DNA from: CAZGMJ01 sp964526785
Lineage (GTDB): Bacteria; Planctomycetota; Phycisphaerae; Sedimentisphaerales; Anaerobacaceae
Direction of reading: 5' to 3'
DNA length: 64,000 bases
NCBI GenBank assembly: GCA_964526785.1
Contig: CAZGMJ010000001.1
Span: 1-64,000, forward strand
Shown here: one piece after another, positions 17,501-26,309 of the stretch
How the letters are laid out: every line of letters starts with the position of its first letter
Position numbering within the stretch: position 1 is the stretch's first letter
Translations under genes and position numbers: made by a program
Notes under the pieces: model-generated
Told to the model about the DNA's origin: nothing
What the model saw: the letters and a program-made list of their open reading frames with translations, nothing else
Databases searched by the model: none

Positions 17501-18847
17501 ATCAGGAGGATATCCGTTGGTAAGAAAACCAACCAGTCGAGCACGGCGCATAGAGGGTATGGTTGGCGGGCAACGGACAATAATACAAACGGGATCTATC
17601 GACATGGATCCGTTACTTGCACATCTTTTGAAGCATATCCTTGGTGGGAGGTCGATTTGGAGGGGCAGCACTACATTGAGGCAATTCATGTCTGGAACCG
17701 GACGGACTGTGCTGTGGAAAGACTGGATGATTACTATATCTTCGTCTCGCGCCAGCCTTTTACGTCGAGCGATCCGGCGGTGACCGCTGCGCAGTCGGGT
17801 GTTTGGAGTCGTCACGTCATCGGCGTACCTCTTCCGGATGCTTTGGAGACAGTGGCGCAGGTGGGTCGGTACGTTCGCATTCAATTGGCGCGGACGGATT
17901 ACTTACATCTGGCGGAGGTAGAGGTAATAGGGCGGCCGATTTTCCCACATTTGGCCAATGTCGCTATGGGCAGGCCGACGCTACAATCGAGCACTGCATT
18001 CAAAGGGGATAGTCGGCGGGCTACAGATGGGAATACGGATGGTATCTACAGGTATGGGTCTGTGACGTGTACGGCATGCGAGGCAAATCCATGGTGGGAA
18101 GTGGATTTGGAGGATGTGCATTACATCGAAGCGATTGAGCTGTGGAATCGAACTGATGTTTCTTCGGAGCGGCTTGACGACTACTATGTTTTCGTATCGC
18201 AATACCCCTTCACCTCTATGGATCCGCTGGTGACGGCTTCAGATCCTCAAGTTTGGGCGCTTCATGCAACGGGTATTCCACTTCCGGATGCACTACATGC
18301 GGTAGGGCGAAAGGGACGATATATCCGGGTCCAGTTGGCTCGAACGGATTATCTGCATTTGGCGGAGGTCCGCATCTTTGGAGAGAGGATATATATGCAT
18401 GATCTTAACGTCGCTGCATATAAGGCGACGGCGCAATCAAGCACGGCATATAATGGAGACCGTTGGCGAGCGGTGGACGACAATACACAGGGAACGTACA
18501 GGTACAGGTCGGTTACTTGTACGGCCTTTGAGAGAAATCCATGGTGGGAAGTGGACTTGGGAGCAGAGCACGATATAGAGGCGATAGAAGTATGGAATCG
18601 AACAGACTGTGCGCTGGATCGATTAAAAGACTATTATGTCTTTGTCTCATCCGAGCCGTTTAGCTCCGAGGATATCGACACGACGGCATCCCAGACTAAT
18701 ATCTGGAGCCGACATGTGTTCGGCGTTCCATTGCCGAATGCATTGCACCCGGTGGGTACTACCGGCAGGTACATTCGCATTCAGTTGAGAGGCACGGACC
18801 ATTTGCACCTCGCTGAAGTCCGGGTTCTCGGACAGTCCTCGTATTGA
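14531..18847 (+). CDS. Giant secreted protein: beta-propeller, two tandem repeats, LamG, three F5/8C/FTP lectin domains
   Basis: A protein of up to 1438 residues. A hydrophobic export segment (RRIPILFIVLCLCRLVFAGG) lies near residues 46-65. Residues about 66-365 are a TolB-like beta-propeller built on repeats of the form VVWxDxRxGxxDIYxYDL. Two copies of a module of about 185 residues follow (about 376-565 and 575-760), sharing LPTDPAGGTVL, HVGSNGYVTF, FTDLDPSSGG and VGSNTFQ. Next comes a LamG domain (about 770-990, LVGYWSFDEG, ALSFDGIDDYV), then three tandem lectin-like modules of about 147 residues starting near 995, 1142 and 1293, each with QSSTA, PWWEVDL, IEAIxxWNRTD and LHLAEV. These match F5/8 type C/fucolectin modules. 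Start is GTG at 14531 or 14534, just after AGGAGGA. Probably binds or displays surface polysaccharide. Confidence 0.8.
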   Translation: MVYELPCAQICRPLLIYRSFPRFVRQVKGFHSLLRVEQRCAEGLARRIPILFIVLCLCRLVFAGGGEYVVCTQAGRQGSPDIWQDWVVWHAHVEGGDSDVWAGNLSSGALVRITYSGAALNPRIDGGVVVWQDARSGEFDIYAYDLTTGVQWAVCADSGNQVDPAIGGGRIVWRTGGYPQWDSVWAHTISDGRTVLVCDAPGNKWRPDVDGNIVVWGDYRNGNWDVFGYDLAGGGEFVVADGAGYQRCASIDGGLVAYEECLSGDDGTVGVYDIAGGTRRYLGIPGLCDWVGIQGKYVVWGDYRGNETDIYGLDLETDQEFNVCSKSGWQFRPAVYGDTAVWADDRNGAGNRAIWGRSLTDTDYDDVTIEPEVTEVDKWFTEFFEGEGWADAFDLAYTAITLVPHGSTSYAISSEAITSLPTDPAGGTVLPLGDDAYATVSVNGSTFHVGSNGYVTFREGDRDYSESLTDHFDTMRLSAYFTDLDPSSGGSVSWKQAEGSVVVTWENVPDFGGVGSNTFQLEMYDDGGIRFAWLGVTTDHAIVGLSGGGGIPADFEEADMSSYAGSSGSGSGSGEDPGEFYTEIFEADEAGFDLMHQAVVLTPAGDGSYMTSVREVSGLPTDPAGGTVLSLQDDDYVGVETNGQTFYVGSNGYITFDEGDYDYSASLADHFQTARLSGLFTDLDPSSGGRVTWKRLWNRIVVTWEDVPGFGGVGSNTFQIEMYDDGSVQMAWLDISAERGVVGVSGGGGVPSSFVESDLSGYEPYTGGSDWAMDDSLVGYWSFDEGYGDTAYDSAGLADATVVGPQWVSDAWGTALSFDGIDDYVQCPHEDDLEISGEIALSAWIRIPEIPEGDNWTIISSEDESTFTGISLSVSGGENHDSQSCPPGHLRFRIGNGYGWLATNANARIPTGRWVHVAVSRKAGEDAVVYYDGVPQASSSMGWDGHVAYLQNWTIGASTEMEADDCFFGAIGAVRVFKEALSQSEIDTLCIRRISVGKKTNQSSTAHRGYGWRATDNNTNGIYRHGSVTCTSFEAYPWWEVDLEGQHYIEAIHVWNRTDCAVERLDDYYIFVSRQPFTSSDPAVTAAQSGVWSRHVIGVPLPDALETVAQVGRYVRIQLARTDYLHLAEVEVIGRPIFPHLANVAMGRPTLQSSTAFKGDSRRATDGNTDGIYRYGSVTCTACEANPWWEVDLEDVHYIEAIELWNRTDVSSERLDDYYVFVSQYPFTSMDPLVTASDPQVWALHATGIPLPDALHAVGRKGRYIRVQLARTDYLHLAEVRIFGERIYMHDLNVAAYKATAQSSTAYNGDRWRAVDDNTQGTYRYRSVTCTAFERNPWWEVDLGAEHDIEAIEVWNRTDCALDRLKDYYVFVSSEPFSSEDIDTTASQTNIWSRHVFGVPLPNALHPVGTTGRYIRIQLRGTDHLHLAEVRVLGQSSY

Positions 18848-18903
18848 CTCAGATATGCCATGGCTTAGGATTGCCAGCCTGTTGCAGGCCGAAGGTTCCT
18901 GTT

Positions 18904-20508
18904 CTATGGCACCGTCGTGCCTTGCTTAGGTGAAATCTGCTGAATTGCACGATAGACTCGCAATGCGGAATGCTCGTCGATGAGTTGCGAATGGATAAGC
19001 TCATAGCCCGGCGAGAGTTGCGGACTTTTGTCGGAGGATTCGCGTACAATGTAGTCCGGCACGAATATCCCACGGTAGAAAGCACCTGCACGTTCGGCAT
19101 AGAAGCTGATTCGTATATCGGGCACAAGCAACTTGCCTTCTTCTGCGGTGTTGTTGCGGAGCCACCCTGCCAACTGTTTGTACGGCTCTCTCCCAGCGTG
19201 AAGCGGCGTAAGCAATTTGGGAGTGCATATCACAGCCCCCACTACCACGAACAGTACGAACCACTTGCGTACCGATGTGTCTACTCCGAGCAGTGGTTTA
19301 GTAAAGAATCGACTGAATCCCTGACTTATAGTCACTATGCCAATAGGGATGTAGAGACTCGTGACCGCAATCAGAGGAAGTGCGTAGCGTTTGCTTATGG
19401 TTGAGTAGTTCCAGAACTGCCATAACAATACGGCTATGTTGAGCAAAGCGAAAAACGCTATGAGAAACCGCAAGTGGGGCTTGCCTTTGGTAACGAGTCC
19501 CTGGCAGCATCCTACGAGCCATGCAGGGAGGAAGTAATACAGCAGCAACTCACATACGCTGGAGGCTATTGCAGCCGTCGCTTTTTCCGCCTTCTGGGGG
19601 AGCAGAGAAGCGGTGCATATTGTATCTGACGCTGTTTGAGGGTTATCGGTTCGATCCGGCACGGAAGCCAAGGGAATCAGTCGCTTCTCGGGAAAGACGT
19701 ATCCCGTGAGCCTCATATATGGAACCACTGTAATCGCGAATCCGAGCACAAGCAGTCCGAGACTAATGACGCATTTCTTTCGGGATTGGCCCGAGAGCGG
19801 TTTGATCATGACGAGCCCCAACCAGGCAGCGCCGTAGATCAGCAATTGTGCTCCTTCGGGGCGCACGAGATAAGCGAGTCCGGCTGCGATTCCGACGAGA
19901 AAGATGAGGACAATACGCGGTGTTTGGGCGTGAACAATCAACAGATACAGACCAAACGTTACGCATAGCAGATGAGGCCATTCGGAGAGCGCATCGCTGC
20001 CATATTTGGCTGGATCGGGCAGCAGCAGGAGCACCAAGATGCCCCAGAAACTGCACCGTGGGCCAACGAACTGCCGGCCCATAAAGTAGAGCAGGGTGAT
20101 AGTGAGGAGCCTGCAGAGCAGTGCGCTCGCTTGTGCAGAGAATATCCATGTCTGTAGTTCCGGCGGGAGGCCAATCGTCCGCAACAAAGCGAATGTGCCA
20201 AGAATCAGCGACGGGTAGCCCGGTTGTGAGTAGTGGTGCTTAAGTGTTTCAATTGGTTCGGTCTGGAGTTGCTTTGCATATTCGATGTGTACGGTCCCGT
20301 CTTTTGCGATCAGGACTGTAGTGAGAATCAGATATGCGCCTATCAGTATCGTTAGTATCCACAGGACGACAAGAGGAATCAGCCATTCTCTACTGCCAGC
20401 CAGCTTGGAGATGCTGTCCATCGTTGGCTTTGCCCAATCCTTGGGTTTACAATCTTCGCCGGAGATGGCTCGATCTCGTTTCAACTCACAAGTCGTCATA
20501 TCTAACAT
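18904..20508 (-). CDS. ArnT/PMT-like membrane glycosyltransferase (GT39/GT83 type)
   Basis: A 534-residue polytopic membrane protein with about ten hydrophobic helices. The first extracytoplasmic loop near residue 75 (DGTVHIEYAKQLQ) would hold the catalytic aspartate of GT-C enzymes, and PEGAQLL and SEWPHLL resemble conserved ArnT-like regions. Such enzymes transfer sugars from polyprenyl-phosphate donors on the periplasmic side. The soluble C-terminal part (from about 440) contains a NTAEEGKLLVPDIR-type segment. The ATG at 20508 overlaps the stop of the preceding glycosyltransferase (AAATGTTAG), a sign of translational coupling. It is the last gene of the polysaccharide locus and ends convergently with the lectin gene, 57 bases away. 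Confidence 0.75.
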   Translation of the reverse strand: MLDMTTCELKRDRAISGEDCKPKDWAKPTMDSISKLAGSREWLIPLVVLWILTILIGAYLILTTVLIAKDGTVHIEYAKQLQTEPIETLKHHYSQPGYPSLILGTFALLRTIGLPPELQTWIFSAQASALLCRLLTITLLYFMGRQFVGPRCSFWGILVLLLLPDPAKYGSDALSEWPHLLCVTFGLYLLIVHAQTPRIVLIFLVGIAAGLAYLVRPEGAQLLIYGAAWLGLVMIKPLSGQSRKKCVISLGLLVLGFAITVVPYMRLTGYVFPEKRLIPLASVPDRTDNPQTASDTICTASLLPQKAEKATAAIASSVCELLLYYFLPAWLVGCCQGLVTKGKPHLRFLIAFFALLNIAVLLWQFWNYSTISKRYALPLIAVTSLYIPIGIVTISQGFSRFFTKPLLGVDTSVRKWFVLFVVVGAVICTPKLLTPLHAGREPYKQLAGWLRNNTAEEGKLLVPDIRISFYAERAGAFYRGIFVPDYIVRESSDKSPQLSPGYELIHSQLIDEHSALRVYRAIQQISPKQGTTVP

Positions 20509-21386
20509 TTTGAGCCGACCTTGCCCGGAAACAACAGGATTGGCAATGCGGTGAGTGCTTTGACGAAGATACCCGTGTAAATCAGAAGATTCATGCAGAT
20601 GTTATGGCTGTCAGCGAAGTGTTTCTTGTGAAAAAGGTACATCGAGCGATAGAATTCGTAGGCTGCCTTTCTACTGTTCTTTCTGCTACATTCGCCCTTG
20701 TAGTGAACGATCTCCGCATCGGCGAAATACATCACCTTCCAGCCTGCGTTCTTCGTTCGCAGACACCAATCCAGTTCCTCACCATACATGAAGAACTGCT
20801 CGTCGAGCAGGCCAATCTTCTCAATCACGCTTCGTCTGATCATCAAAACCGAGCCCGAGACTGCATCGACTTCATGGGACTGATCGGGGTCTATATACGT
20901 AAGGTTGTACCTAGCCAGCGTTCTACTGTGCGGAAAGAGCCTGCCAAGACCAGAGAGATGGTAAAAGGCTGTGGCGGGCGTCGGTATGCTCCTGCGGCAC
21001 GCCCGCTGGAGTGTGCCGTCTCTATTGAGGACTCTGCATCCGCAGATGCCGACCGACGGATTCGCCTCCATAAATCCAACCATTTTCTTAAGAGCCCGGT
21101 CCCTGACCAGCGTGTCGGGGTTCAGCAACAAGACGTAGTCCGTGCTCGTTTGCCTGATAGCCTCGTTACAGGCCCGCGCAAAACCGACGTTCTCACAGTT
21201 CTCAATGAGATGGATGTCCGCAAAGCGCTCCCGGACGGCCGCAAGGCTATTGTCTGTGGAGTTGTTGTCCACAAGCCATACTTCAAAGGGAAGCTCGCTC
21301 GTTTCATTGTAGAGGGCGGCGAGACAGCGACTCAGCAGTTCGCCTGCATTGTAGTTGACGACAATAACTGATAGGTGCGGTGTCAT
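20502..21386 (-). CDS. Family 2 glycosyltransferase, rhamnosyltransferase type
   Basis: A 294-residue GT2 enzyme with GT-A fold motifs: SVIVVNYN near the N terminus, VDNNSTDN, LLLNPDT (DxD-like metal site), GSVLMIRRSV and GEELDWCLRTKNAGW, the pattern of WbbL-like dTDP-rhamnosyl transferases. A C-terminal hydrophobic stretch (NLLIYTGIFVKALTALPILL) may touch the membrane. The open frame extends to 21458 inside the radical SAM gene, but the ATG at 21386 is four bases past that gene's stop and starts directly before the first beta-strand. It should add a sugar to the lipid-linked repeat unit in the cytoplasm. Confidence 0.85.
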   Translation of the reverse strand: MTPHLSVIVVNYNAGELLSRCLAALYNETSELPFEVWLVDNNSTDNSLAAVRERFADIHLIENCENVGFARACNEAIRQTSTDYVLLLNPDTLVRDRALKKMVGFMEANPSVGICGCRVLNRDGTLQRACRRSIPTPATAFYHLSGLGRLFPHSRTLARYNLTYIDPDQSHEVDAVSGSVLMIRRSVIEKIGLLDEQFFMYGEELDWCLRTKNAGWKVMYFADAEIVHYKGECSRKNSRKAAYEFYRSMYLFHKKHFADSHNICMNLLIYTGIFVKALTALPILLFPGKVGSKC

Positions 21387-21390
21387 TTGC

Positions 21391-22875
21391 TTAACGCCAT
21401 TTGCGATACCTGTTGATGTCCGCCAACAGGGTTCGAGGGCGGTTGATGTAGAGCCCAAGACGTGAACTTGCTCTCTTCACCGTCTTAGCCAAGCTCTTGT
21501 TATACGCGTGGAATTCGGATTTCACATCTCTTGCCAGAGCATGGAATTCATCGGGACCGATCGATTCAACCTGTCGGTGGGGGTCTGCCTTGTAGTAATC
21601 GTTCGGCAGCATCGTGTAGAAGTCTTCCATAGTCATTTGTGGTTTTACCAGGCCGCGGGCGACGCCTTCCTCGAACATCGGAGTTCCCGGAAAAGGCTCG
21701 TACACTGAGATAGATGCAAAGTCGGGCTTGATCTCATGCATGAAGTCAAGGGTCTGCCGTATTTCGTCGACGGTTTCGCCCGGCACGCCCATCATGAAAT
21801 AACCTGTCCAGAAGATACCGACGCGCTTAAGGATGCGGGCTGCCGATCTGACTTGTTCTCGGCTTATTCCCTTATTCATCTTCGATAGAATGCGGTCGCT
21901 TCCCGACTCAATGCCGACTTTGATGCTTCGACAGCCAGCCTTCTTCATTCGCCGGAGCAGATCCTCAGTGATTAAGTCGACCCGCGTATTGCACTCCCAT
22001 TGAATCGCCAGATGCTCGCCGATCAGTCTGTCACAAAACTCTGCGACTCTCTTCTTATTGACCGTGAATGAATCGTCCTTGAAGCTGAAGAATGTGGTGC
22101 CATATTTCTGTCGCACGTGCCTGATTTCCTCAAGTACGCGATCAACCGGAGTGTACGAGACATATCTGGTGTGGGTTGCGCAGTAGGCGCAGGCGAATGG
22201 GCACCCTCGGCTCGACATGATGAGCCCCATGTCTTCCGGACTGTAGGTGTCTTCGTTCATCAATAGCGAGCGATCTGGGGTGGGTAATTCGGTGAGAGGC
22301 GCTGCGCATATAACCGGATTGTGAACGACAGCTTCTGAGTTCCTAAACGACAGGCCTGGTATATTCTCTAAAGCATTTCCCTCGGCGAGGTCGGACTCAA
22401 TGAGTTGCAGCATGGCTGTTTCGCCTTCGCCTGTTATGACGTAATCGACATAAGGGCATATATCAAGTATCTCTTTGGCTTTGGCGGTGGCATGCGGACC
22501 TCCCATGACGACGGTGCATGCCGGATTAACTTCTTTGCAGAGCCGGGCGGTGTGGAATGCGGCGGCGGCATAGGTAGTCCATACGGAGATGCCAACCACG
22601 CGTGCCTCAATTTGTCCGATGACGTCTTTGACTTCTTCCCAAACAGTATGGGTTTGATCCTGCAATGAACTGAGGTATTGCGGATAGTGTTGTGGCAAGC
22701 TGGCGTAGTCCATGTACTGTGGAGCCTTGTTGCAATCGGCGTCGTAGACAACTGCGTCATGGCCGTAACGTTGCAGAGTGGTTGCTATCTGTGTTACGCT
22801 TACCGGGAAATAGCGGTTGTAAAATCCCAGGATACGGTAGAACGGCGGATCAATAAGGAGGACTCTCGTTTTCAT
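21391..22875 (-). CDS. B12-binding domain radical SAM protein
   Basis: A 494-residue radical SAM enzyme with an N-terminal cobalamin-binding Rossmann domain (about 5-150: RVLLIDPPFY, VVGISVWTT, VVMGGPHAT, DYVITGEGE). The 4Fe-4S cluster motif is GCPFACAYC (CxxxCxxC, near residues 220-228), followed by FKDDSFT, KVGIESGSD and MMGVPGET, typical of class B radical SAM enzymes (SPASM-less). These often methylate unactivated carbons or rearrange skeletons; in a polysaccharide locus it may modify a sugar or lipid carrier, but this is inference. It is followed four bases later by the GT2 gene. Confidence 0.88.
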   Translation of the reverse strand: MKTRVLLIDPPFYRILGFYNRYFPVSVTQIATTLQRYGHDAVVYDADCNKAPQYMDYASLPQHYPQYLSSLQDQTHTVWEEVKDVIGQIEARVVGISVWTTYAAAAFHTARLCKEVNPACTVVMGGPHATAKAKEILDICPYVDYVITGEGETAMLQLIESDLAEGNALENIPGLSFRNSEAVVHNPVICAAPLTELPTPDRSLLMNEDTYSPEDMGLIMSSRGCPFACAYCATHTRYVSYTPVDRVLEEIRHVRQKYGTTFFSFKDDSFTVNKKRVAEFCDRLIGEHLAIQWECNTRVDLITEDLLRRMKKAGCRSIKVGIESGSDRILSKMNKGISREQVRSAARILKRVGIFWTGYFMMGVPGETVDEIRQTLDFMHEIKPDFASISVYEPFPGTPMFEEGVARGLVKPQMTMEDFYTMLPNDYYKADPHRQVESIGPDEFHALARDVKSEFHAYNKSLAKTVKRASSRLGLYINRPRTLLADINRYRKWR

Positions 22876-22962
22876 GGTGAATGCGTCAGTCCGGAGTACT
22901 CAACATGACTTGACGACAATAACAGGTATTCTGAGGATGGTTTTTGTACTCGGCCAAGTGTG

Positions 22963-24270
22963 CTATGACAATCTGGCATCACTGGAATGCGAACGCTCGT
23001 GTTGCCTTTTAGGGGCGGTTTCTGCCAGAGCAAATATGAATAATAGCAAAGTCAGGCATACCGGCGAATAGAAATAAGTACCTGTCATATTGTGGATGCT
23101 CAATACGACCAAGCCGAAAATGGCGAAATGATCGGTTCTTTCAGCTCTTCCTGCCATTACTAGCCTTCCGAAATGGACTAGTCCTGCGAGTATGGAGCAC
23201 AGAAACAAGCTAATCCCGATAAGCCCAAACTCCCCAAGAATGGTTATATATGCGTTGTGTGCGGTGAACCATGATCCTATGCTTGTCAATGTCATACTGC
23301 TGCGAAAACCTGTACCGAATAGCATCTTCAACGGTGGATTCGATCGCCAGTAGTCCATCCCCCACGCCCAATTGTGCAGGCGATGCGACAGATGACTTAG
23401 GAACAGGGTTCCCTCATCGGTGAAGCCGAATGCAGGCAACAGAGATCGGGGGAGTTTGGGCGAGATGGAGTAGGCGACATACAGGCAGGCCCCTATGGCT
23501 ACGAGGAATATCCAACTGACAGAACGTACTTCTTTGATTGTTGCGACTCGCAGGCTGAAACGTCGCATGATTGATTCACTGTTTGCTATGCAGAACCATA
23601 TCAAAACGCCAAGCAGTGTGGAGAGAATAGCGCTTCGTGACAATGTGCCTAGAAGCGCGAATACAAACAGAAGAAGGACGCGACATCTGGCTAGTCTCTT
23701 CGCGCGATACAGGTAGATGCACGCGCCAATGAAGAAAGCTATAACTAGGCCGGCCAAGTTCTGACCTTCGCTGAAGCCAACTGCCTGTTGAATGTAGTAG
23801 CCTCCCCATGGACGCGCAGTCCATGTTGTTTGATGTACGTAAATTGGCCCGGTCTTGAGCGAAATCAGCATCCCGACGGAATAAACGAGTCCGACACTTA
23901 TGAGTATGTGAGTTGTTCTCCGCAGGCCATGTGGGCCACAGGCTCTGATGTGTCTCGTGAACAATATCGATCCCAGGGACACATATGTAACAAACTGTAC
24001 GGCATACGCAATGGCTATGGTCTCGCCCGAAGATGCGGAAACTACGAATGCATACAAGGCGAATAATAAGATCCAGAACATAGGCTGATAAGCTCTTAGG
24101 CGAGGCAATCGCAGAGGGTCGTGACGTGACAGCAGCAACCAGGCAAATAGCCCGACAAAACCCAGAGACATACAGCTGCGCGAGGCGCCCCCGCTGAGAC
24201 TGATGGGGACTTTGGGGGCGATTAGCAGAAGAATCAAGAATACCAGGAGTCCCAGTTGATTACGTGACAA
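22963..24270 (-). CDS. O-antigen ligase/polymerase family membrane protein (Wzy/WaaL-like)
   Basis: A 435-residue polytopic membrane protein with about ten to twelve hydrophobic helices and one large periplasmic loop (about 285-350) that contains GTGFRSSMTL and FTAHNAYITILGEFGLIG. The HN-x-Y-x-x-x-L-GE-x-G-L pattern is typical of the O-antigen ligase/polymerase family, where the loop acts on undecaprenyl-linked glycans. With a Wzx and a Wzz in the same locus, a Wzy polymerase role is the likelier reading. The start overlaps the end of the upstream GT2 gene by 11 bases. Confidence 0.82.
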   Translation of the reverse strand: MSRNQLGLLVFLILLLIAPKVPISLSGGASRSCMSLGFVGLFAWLLLSRHDPLRLPRLRAYQPMFWILLFALYAFVVSASSGETIAIAYAVQFVTYVSLGSILFTRHIRACGPHGLRRTTHILISVGLVYSVGMLISLKTGPIYVHQTTWTARPWGGYYIQQAVGFSEGQNLAGLVIAFFIGACIYLYRAKRLARCRVLLLFVFALLGTLSRSAILSTLLGVLIWFCIANSESIMRRFSLRVATIKEVRSVSWIFLVAIGACLYVAYSISPKLPRSLLPAFGFTDEGTLFLSHLSHRLHNWAWGMDYWRSNPPLKMLFGTGFRSSMTLTSIGSWFTAHNAYITILGEFGLIGISLFLCSILAGLVHFGRLVMAGRAERTDHFAIFGLVVLSIHNMTGTYFYSPVCLTLLLFIFALAETAPKRQHERSHSSDARLS

Positions 24271-25066
24271 GCAACCACCTCCGGCTTACCCAGATTCTGC
24301 GCAAATATTTCAGACAGGAGAAGAGTTTGAGCAGATTCTCCTCAAAAACGTCTATCAGACCCATCTTCCTCAATTTTGAATAATTCTCCAATTCGCCTTT
24401 TTGCATTGCCCAGAGTTCGCTGCTGAGGCCAGCTTCACCATACGTAGCCTTATGAACGTAGCCAAGTGGCAATTCGAGCCGAATAATTGGGTAACCATTG
24501 AGTGCCAAAGTCATGGCGAGCAACCTGTCCTCGGCATGACGTTTCGATACATCGAATCGGTATGGCACATCATTGCGGATCATTACGGAAGGCGTGAGCA
24601 ACGAATAGGAGCAGTACAGCAACTTACGAGGATGAATCGGTTTGGCGTTCCATGTCGCAGGCAAATTCTTAGGCCGTTCTTCTTCGGCAAGGCAAATGCA
24701 ACGATGTGCCGTTAGGGCTATTGCTGGATGCTGTTGCATATAGTCCGTCTGAATCTCCAATTTGCGCTTATGCCAAGAGTCATCAGCATCGAGAAAGGCT
24801 ACAAACTCTGTCTTCGCCGTATTCCAACCCATGTTGCGTGCATATGAGGGCCCATGGTTCTCGGCCATGGGCATGAAGGTGATGCGCCTATCAGGCCAGT
24901 TGGTGGCATACGCTTCCACGATGGCGACCGTGGAATCCGTACTGCCGTCATCGACAATAATGGTTTCTGCAGGTTGCAGTGTTTGAGCCATGACAGAGTC
25001 CAATGCCCGACAAATCGTCTTTTCGGAGTTGTACGTTGGGATTACAACGCTGACGGTGTCTGACAT
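24260..25066 (-). CDS. Family 2 glycosyltransferase
   Basis: A 268-residue GT2 enzyme. N-terminal SVVIPTYNSEKTI, IIVDDGSTD (nucleotide-binding) and FLDADDSW (DxD metal site, about residue 95) are clear. The C-terminal part is short and variable, so the acceptor cannot be guessed. It overlaps the following Wzy-like gene by 11 bases. The start ATG at 25066 directly precedes the first beta-strand; the ribosome binding site is weak. Confidence 0.88.
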   Translation of the reverse strand: MSDTVSVVIPTYNSEKTICRALDSVMAQTLQPAETIIVDDGSTDSTVAIVEAYATNWPDRRITFMPMAENHGPSYARNMGWNTAKTEFVAFLDADDSWHKRKLEIQTDYMQQHPAIALTAHRCICLAEEERPKNLPATWNAKPIHPRKLLYCSYSLLTPSVMIRNDVPYRFDVSKRHAEDRLLAMTLALNGYPIIRLELPLGYVHKATYGEAGLSSELWAMQKGELENYSKLRKMGLIDVFEENLLKLFSCLKYLRRIWVSRRWLLVT

Positions 25067-25148
25067 GTGCGTCCCTATCTTGCTTCCAAGCCACTTATTC
25101 TATTGATTTCGAAGCGAACTCCCATCCGTTTGAGCCCCAATATGCTCG

Positions 25149-26309
25149 TTAATTCGCGACGGCGCTTTCGATAAGTTGCTGCAACGCATTCCATTCTTCT
25201 TCCTTGACATTAATTACGCGCTCCGGATAACGTTGAGCCTGCAAAAGCAAGGTATGTTTATTGGATGCTACATAGGTGAAGGCGCGAGCAAGACTTTCCA
25301 CGTCTTCATCATCGTAGAAGATTATGAGGTCTTGATACGGTGAACTGAGTAGAGAATGTACCCTCGTAGATATGACGACTTTGCCGTGGCTAAGGTAATT
25401 TGTCACCTTAGATGGGAAAGACGATGCACTAAAAGCTCTATTTGTAGGTTGTGGGTTTATGCAGGCGTCGACTTGCGCTATTGTCTGTTCGAACTTGTCA
25501 TGTGGTAGCATACCAAGGTATATCACACTCTTGTGTCGTTCGGCAACGCTCTCTACGTACTGTTCCAGCGGGCCACAACCCGTAACCACAAGCTTGACAG
25601 GATTTCGGATGCTCAGAAACGCTTCAATGAGTCCTTGCACGCCTCTGACTCTATCAAGCCTGCCAGCGTAGAGAACAGTCAGAACGCCTGTTGTATCCTT
25701 CGGTGCTTCAGGGAGGGTTAAGAGTTCAGAGGAAATCGTGTATCCGGATGATACAACCACTCTCTTTCTTCCGTGGTCGAGGCGAAGATCCTCGATCATT
25801 GCGTCGCTAGAGACAATGAAGTGTTTAGTCATCATAGCCCCTAATCTCTCCAAAATTCGATGTATTGTGTATTTGAAGCCCAGTTTTCCGAGCAATTCCT
25901 CATATTGTATTATCAGCCTGAACCGCAGTACTGGTTTGGTTGCGATGATCGCAATTGCTTTGACGGGATCGAAATTGTACGAAATAACCAAGTCGCCCTT
26001 TCGTACATTTACGAGCAACCATGCTATCGTATACGAGAGGGTACTAAGATACCGCACAATCGCTCCGTAGCATACGAATGGGAGATAAGTCGTTTTTGCC
26101 GGTGGCGTAACTACAGTCTTTCTTCTGTGCCACCCTCGCTTCTTCCCCGGTCCCTGCGAGACAACATCGATGTGCTCGAATAGGGATGATTGCGATAGAA
26201 TCTTTAGGACCTCGATCGCGCGTAACCGGCCCGCCTCTGAATACAATGGTTCCCTTGCTCTTATGTGATTCGAATCCATGACAATATTTACAAGGTATAT
26301 GCATTTCAT
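25149..26309 (-). CDS. Family 4 glycosyltransferase
   Basis: A 386-residue GT-B fold enzyme. The C-terminal domain carries VLTVLYAGRLDRVRGVQGLI, VVTGCGPLEQYV and an FPSKVTNYLSHGKVV stretch where GT4 enzymes bind the nucleotide-sugar. The N-terminal domain is less conserved (VISYNFDPVKA, FIVSSDAM). The last Glu of the usual EX7E motif region is not obvious by eye. Base composition is visibly more AT-rich than in the 3.7-11 kb region, as in several neighbours, suggesting the glycosyltransferase block was acquired. Its ATG overlaps the deacetylase stop as ATGA. Confidence 0.8.
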   Translation of the reverse strand: MKCIYLVNIVMDSNHIRAREPLYSEAGRLRAIEVLKILSQSSLFEHIDVVSQGPGKKRGWHRRKTVVTPPAKTTYLPFVCYGAIVRYLSTLSYTIAWLLVNVRKGDLVISYNFDPVKAIAIIATKPVLRFRLIIQYEELLGKLGFKYTIHRILERLGAMMTKHFIVSSDAMIEDLRLDHGRKRVVVSSGYTISSELLTLPEAPKDTTGVLTVLYAGRLDRVRGVQGLIEAFLSIRNPVKLVVTGCGPLEQYVESVAERHKSVIYLGMLPHDKFEQTIAQVDACINPQPTNRAFSASSFPSKVTNYLSHGKVVISTRVHSLLSSPYQDLIIFYDDEDVESLARAFTYVASNKHTLLLQAQRYPERVINVKEEEWNALQQLIESAVAN

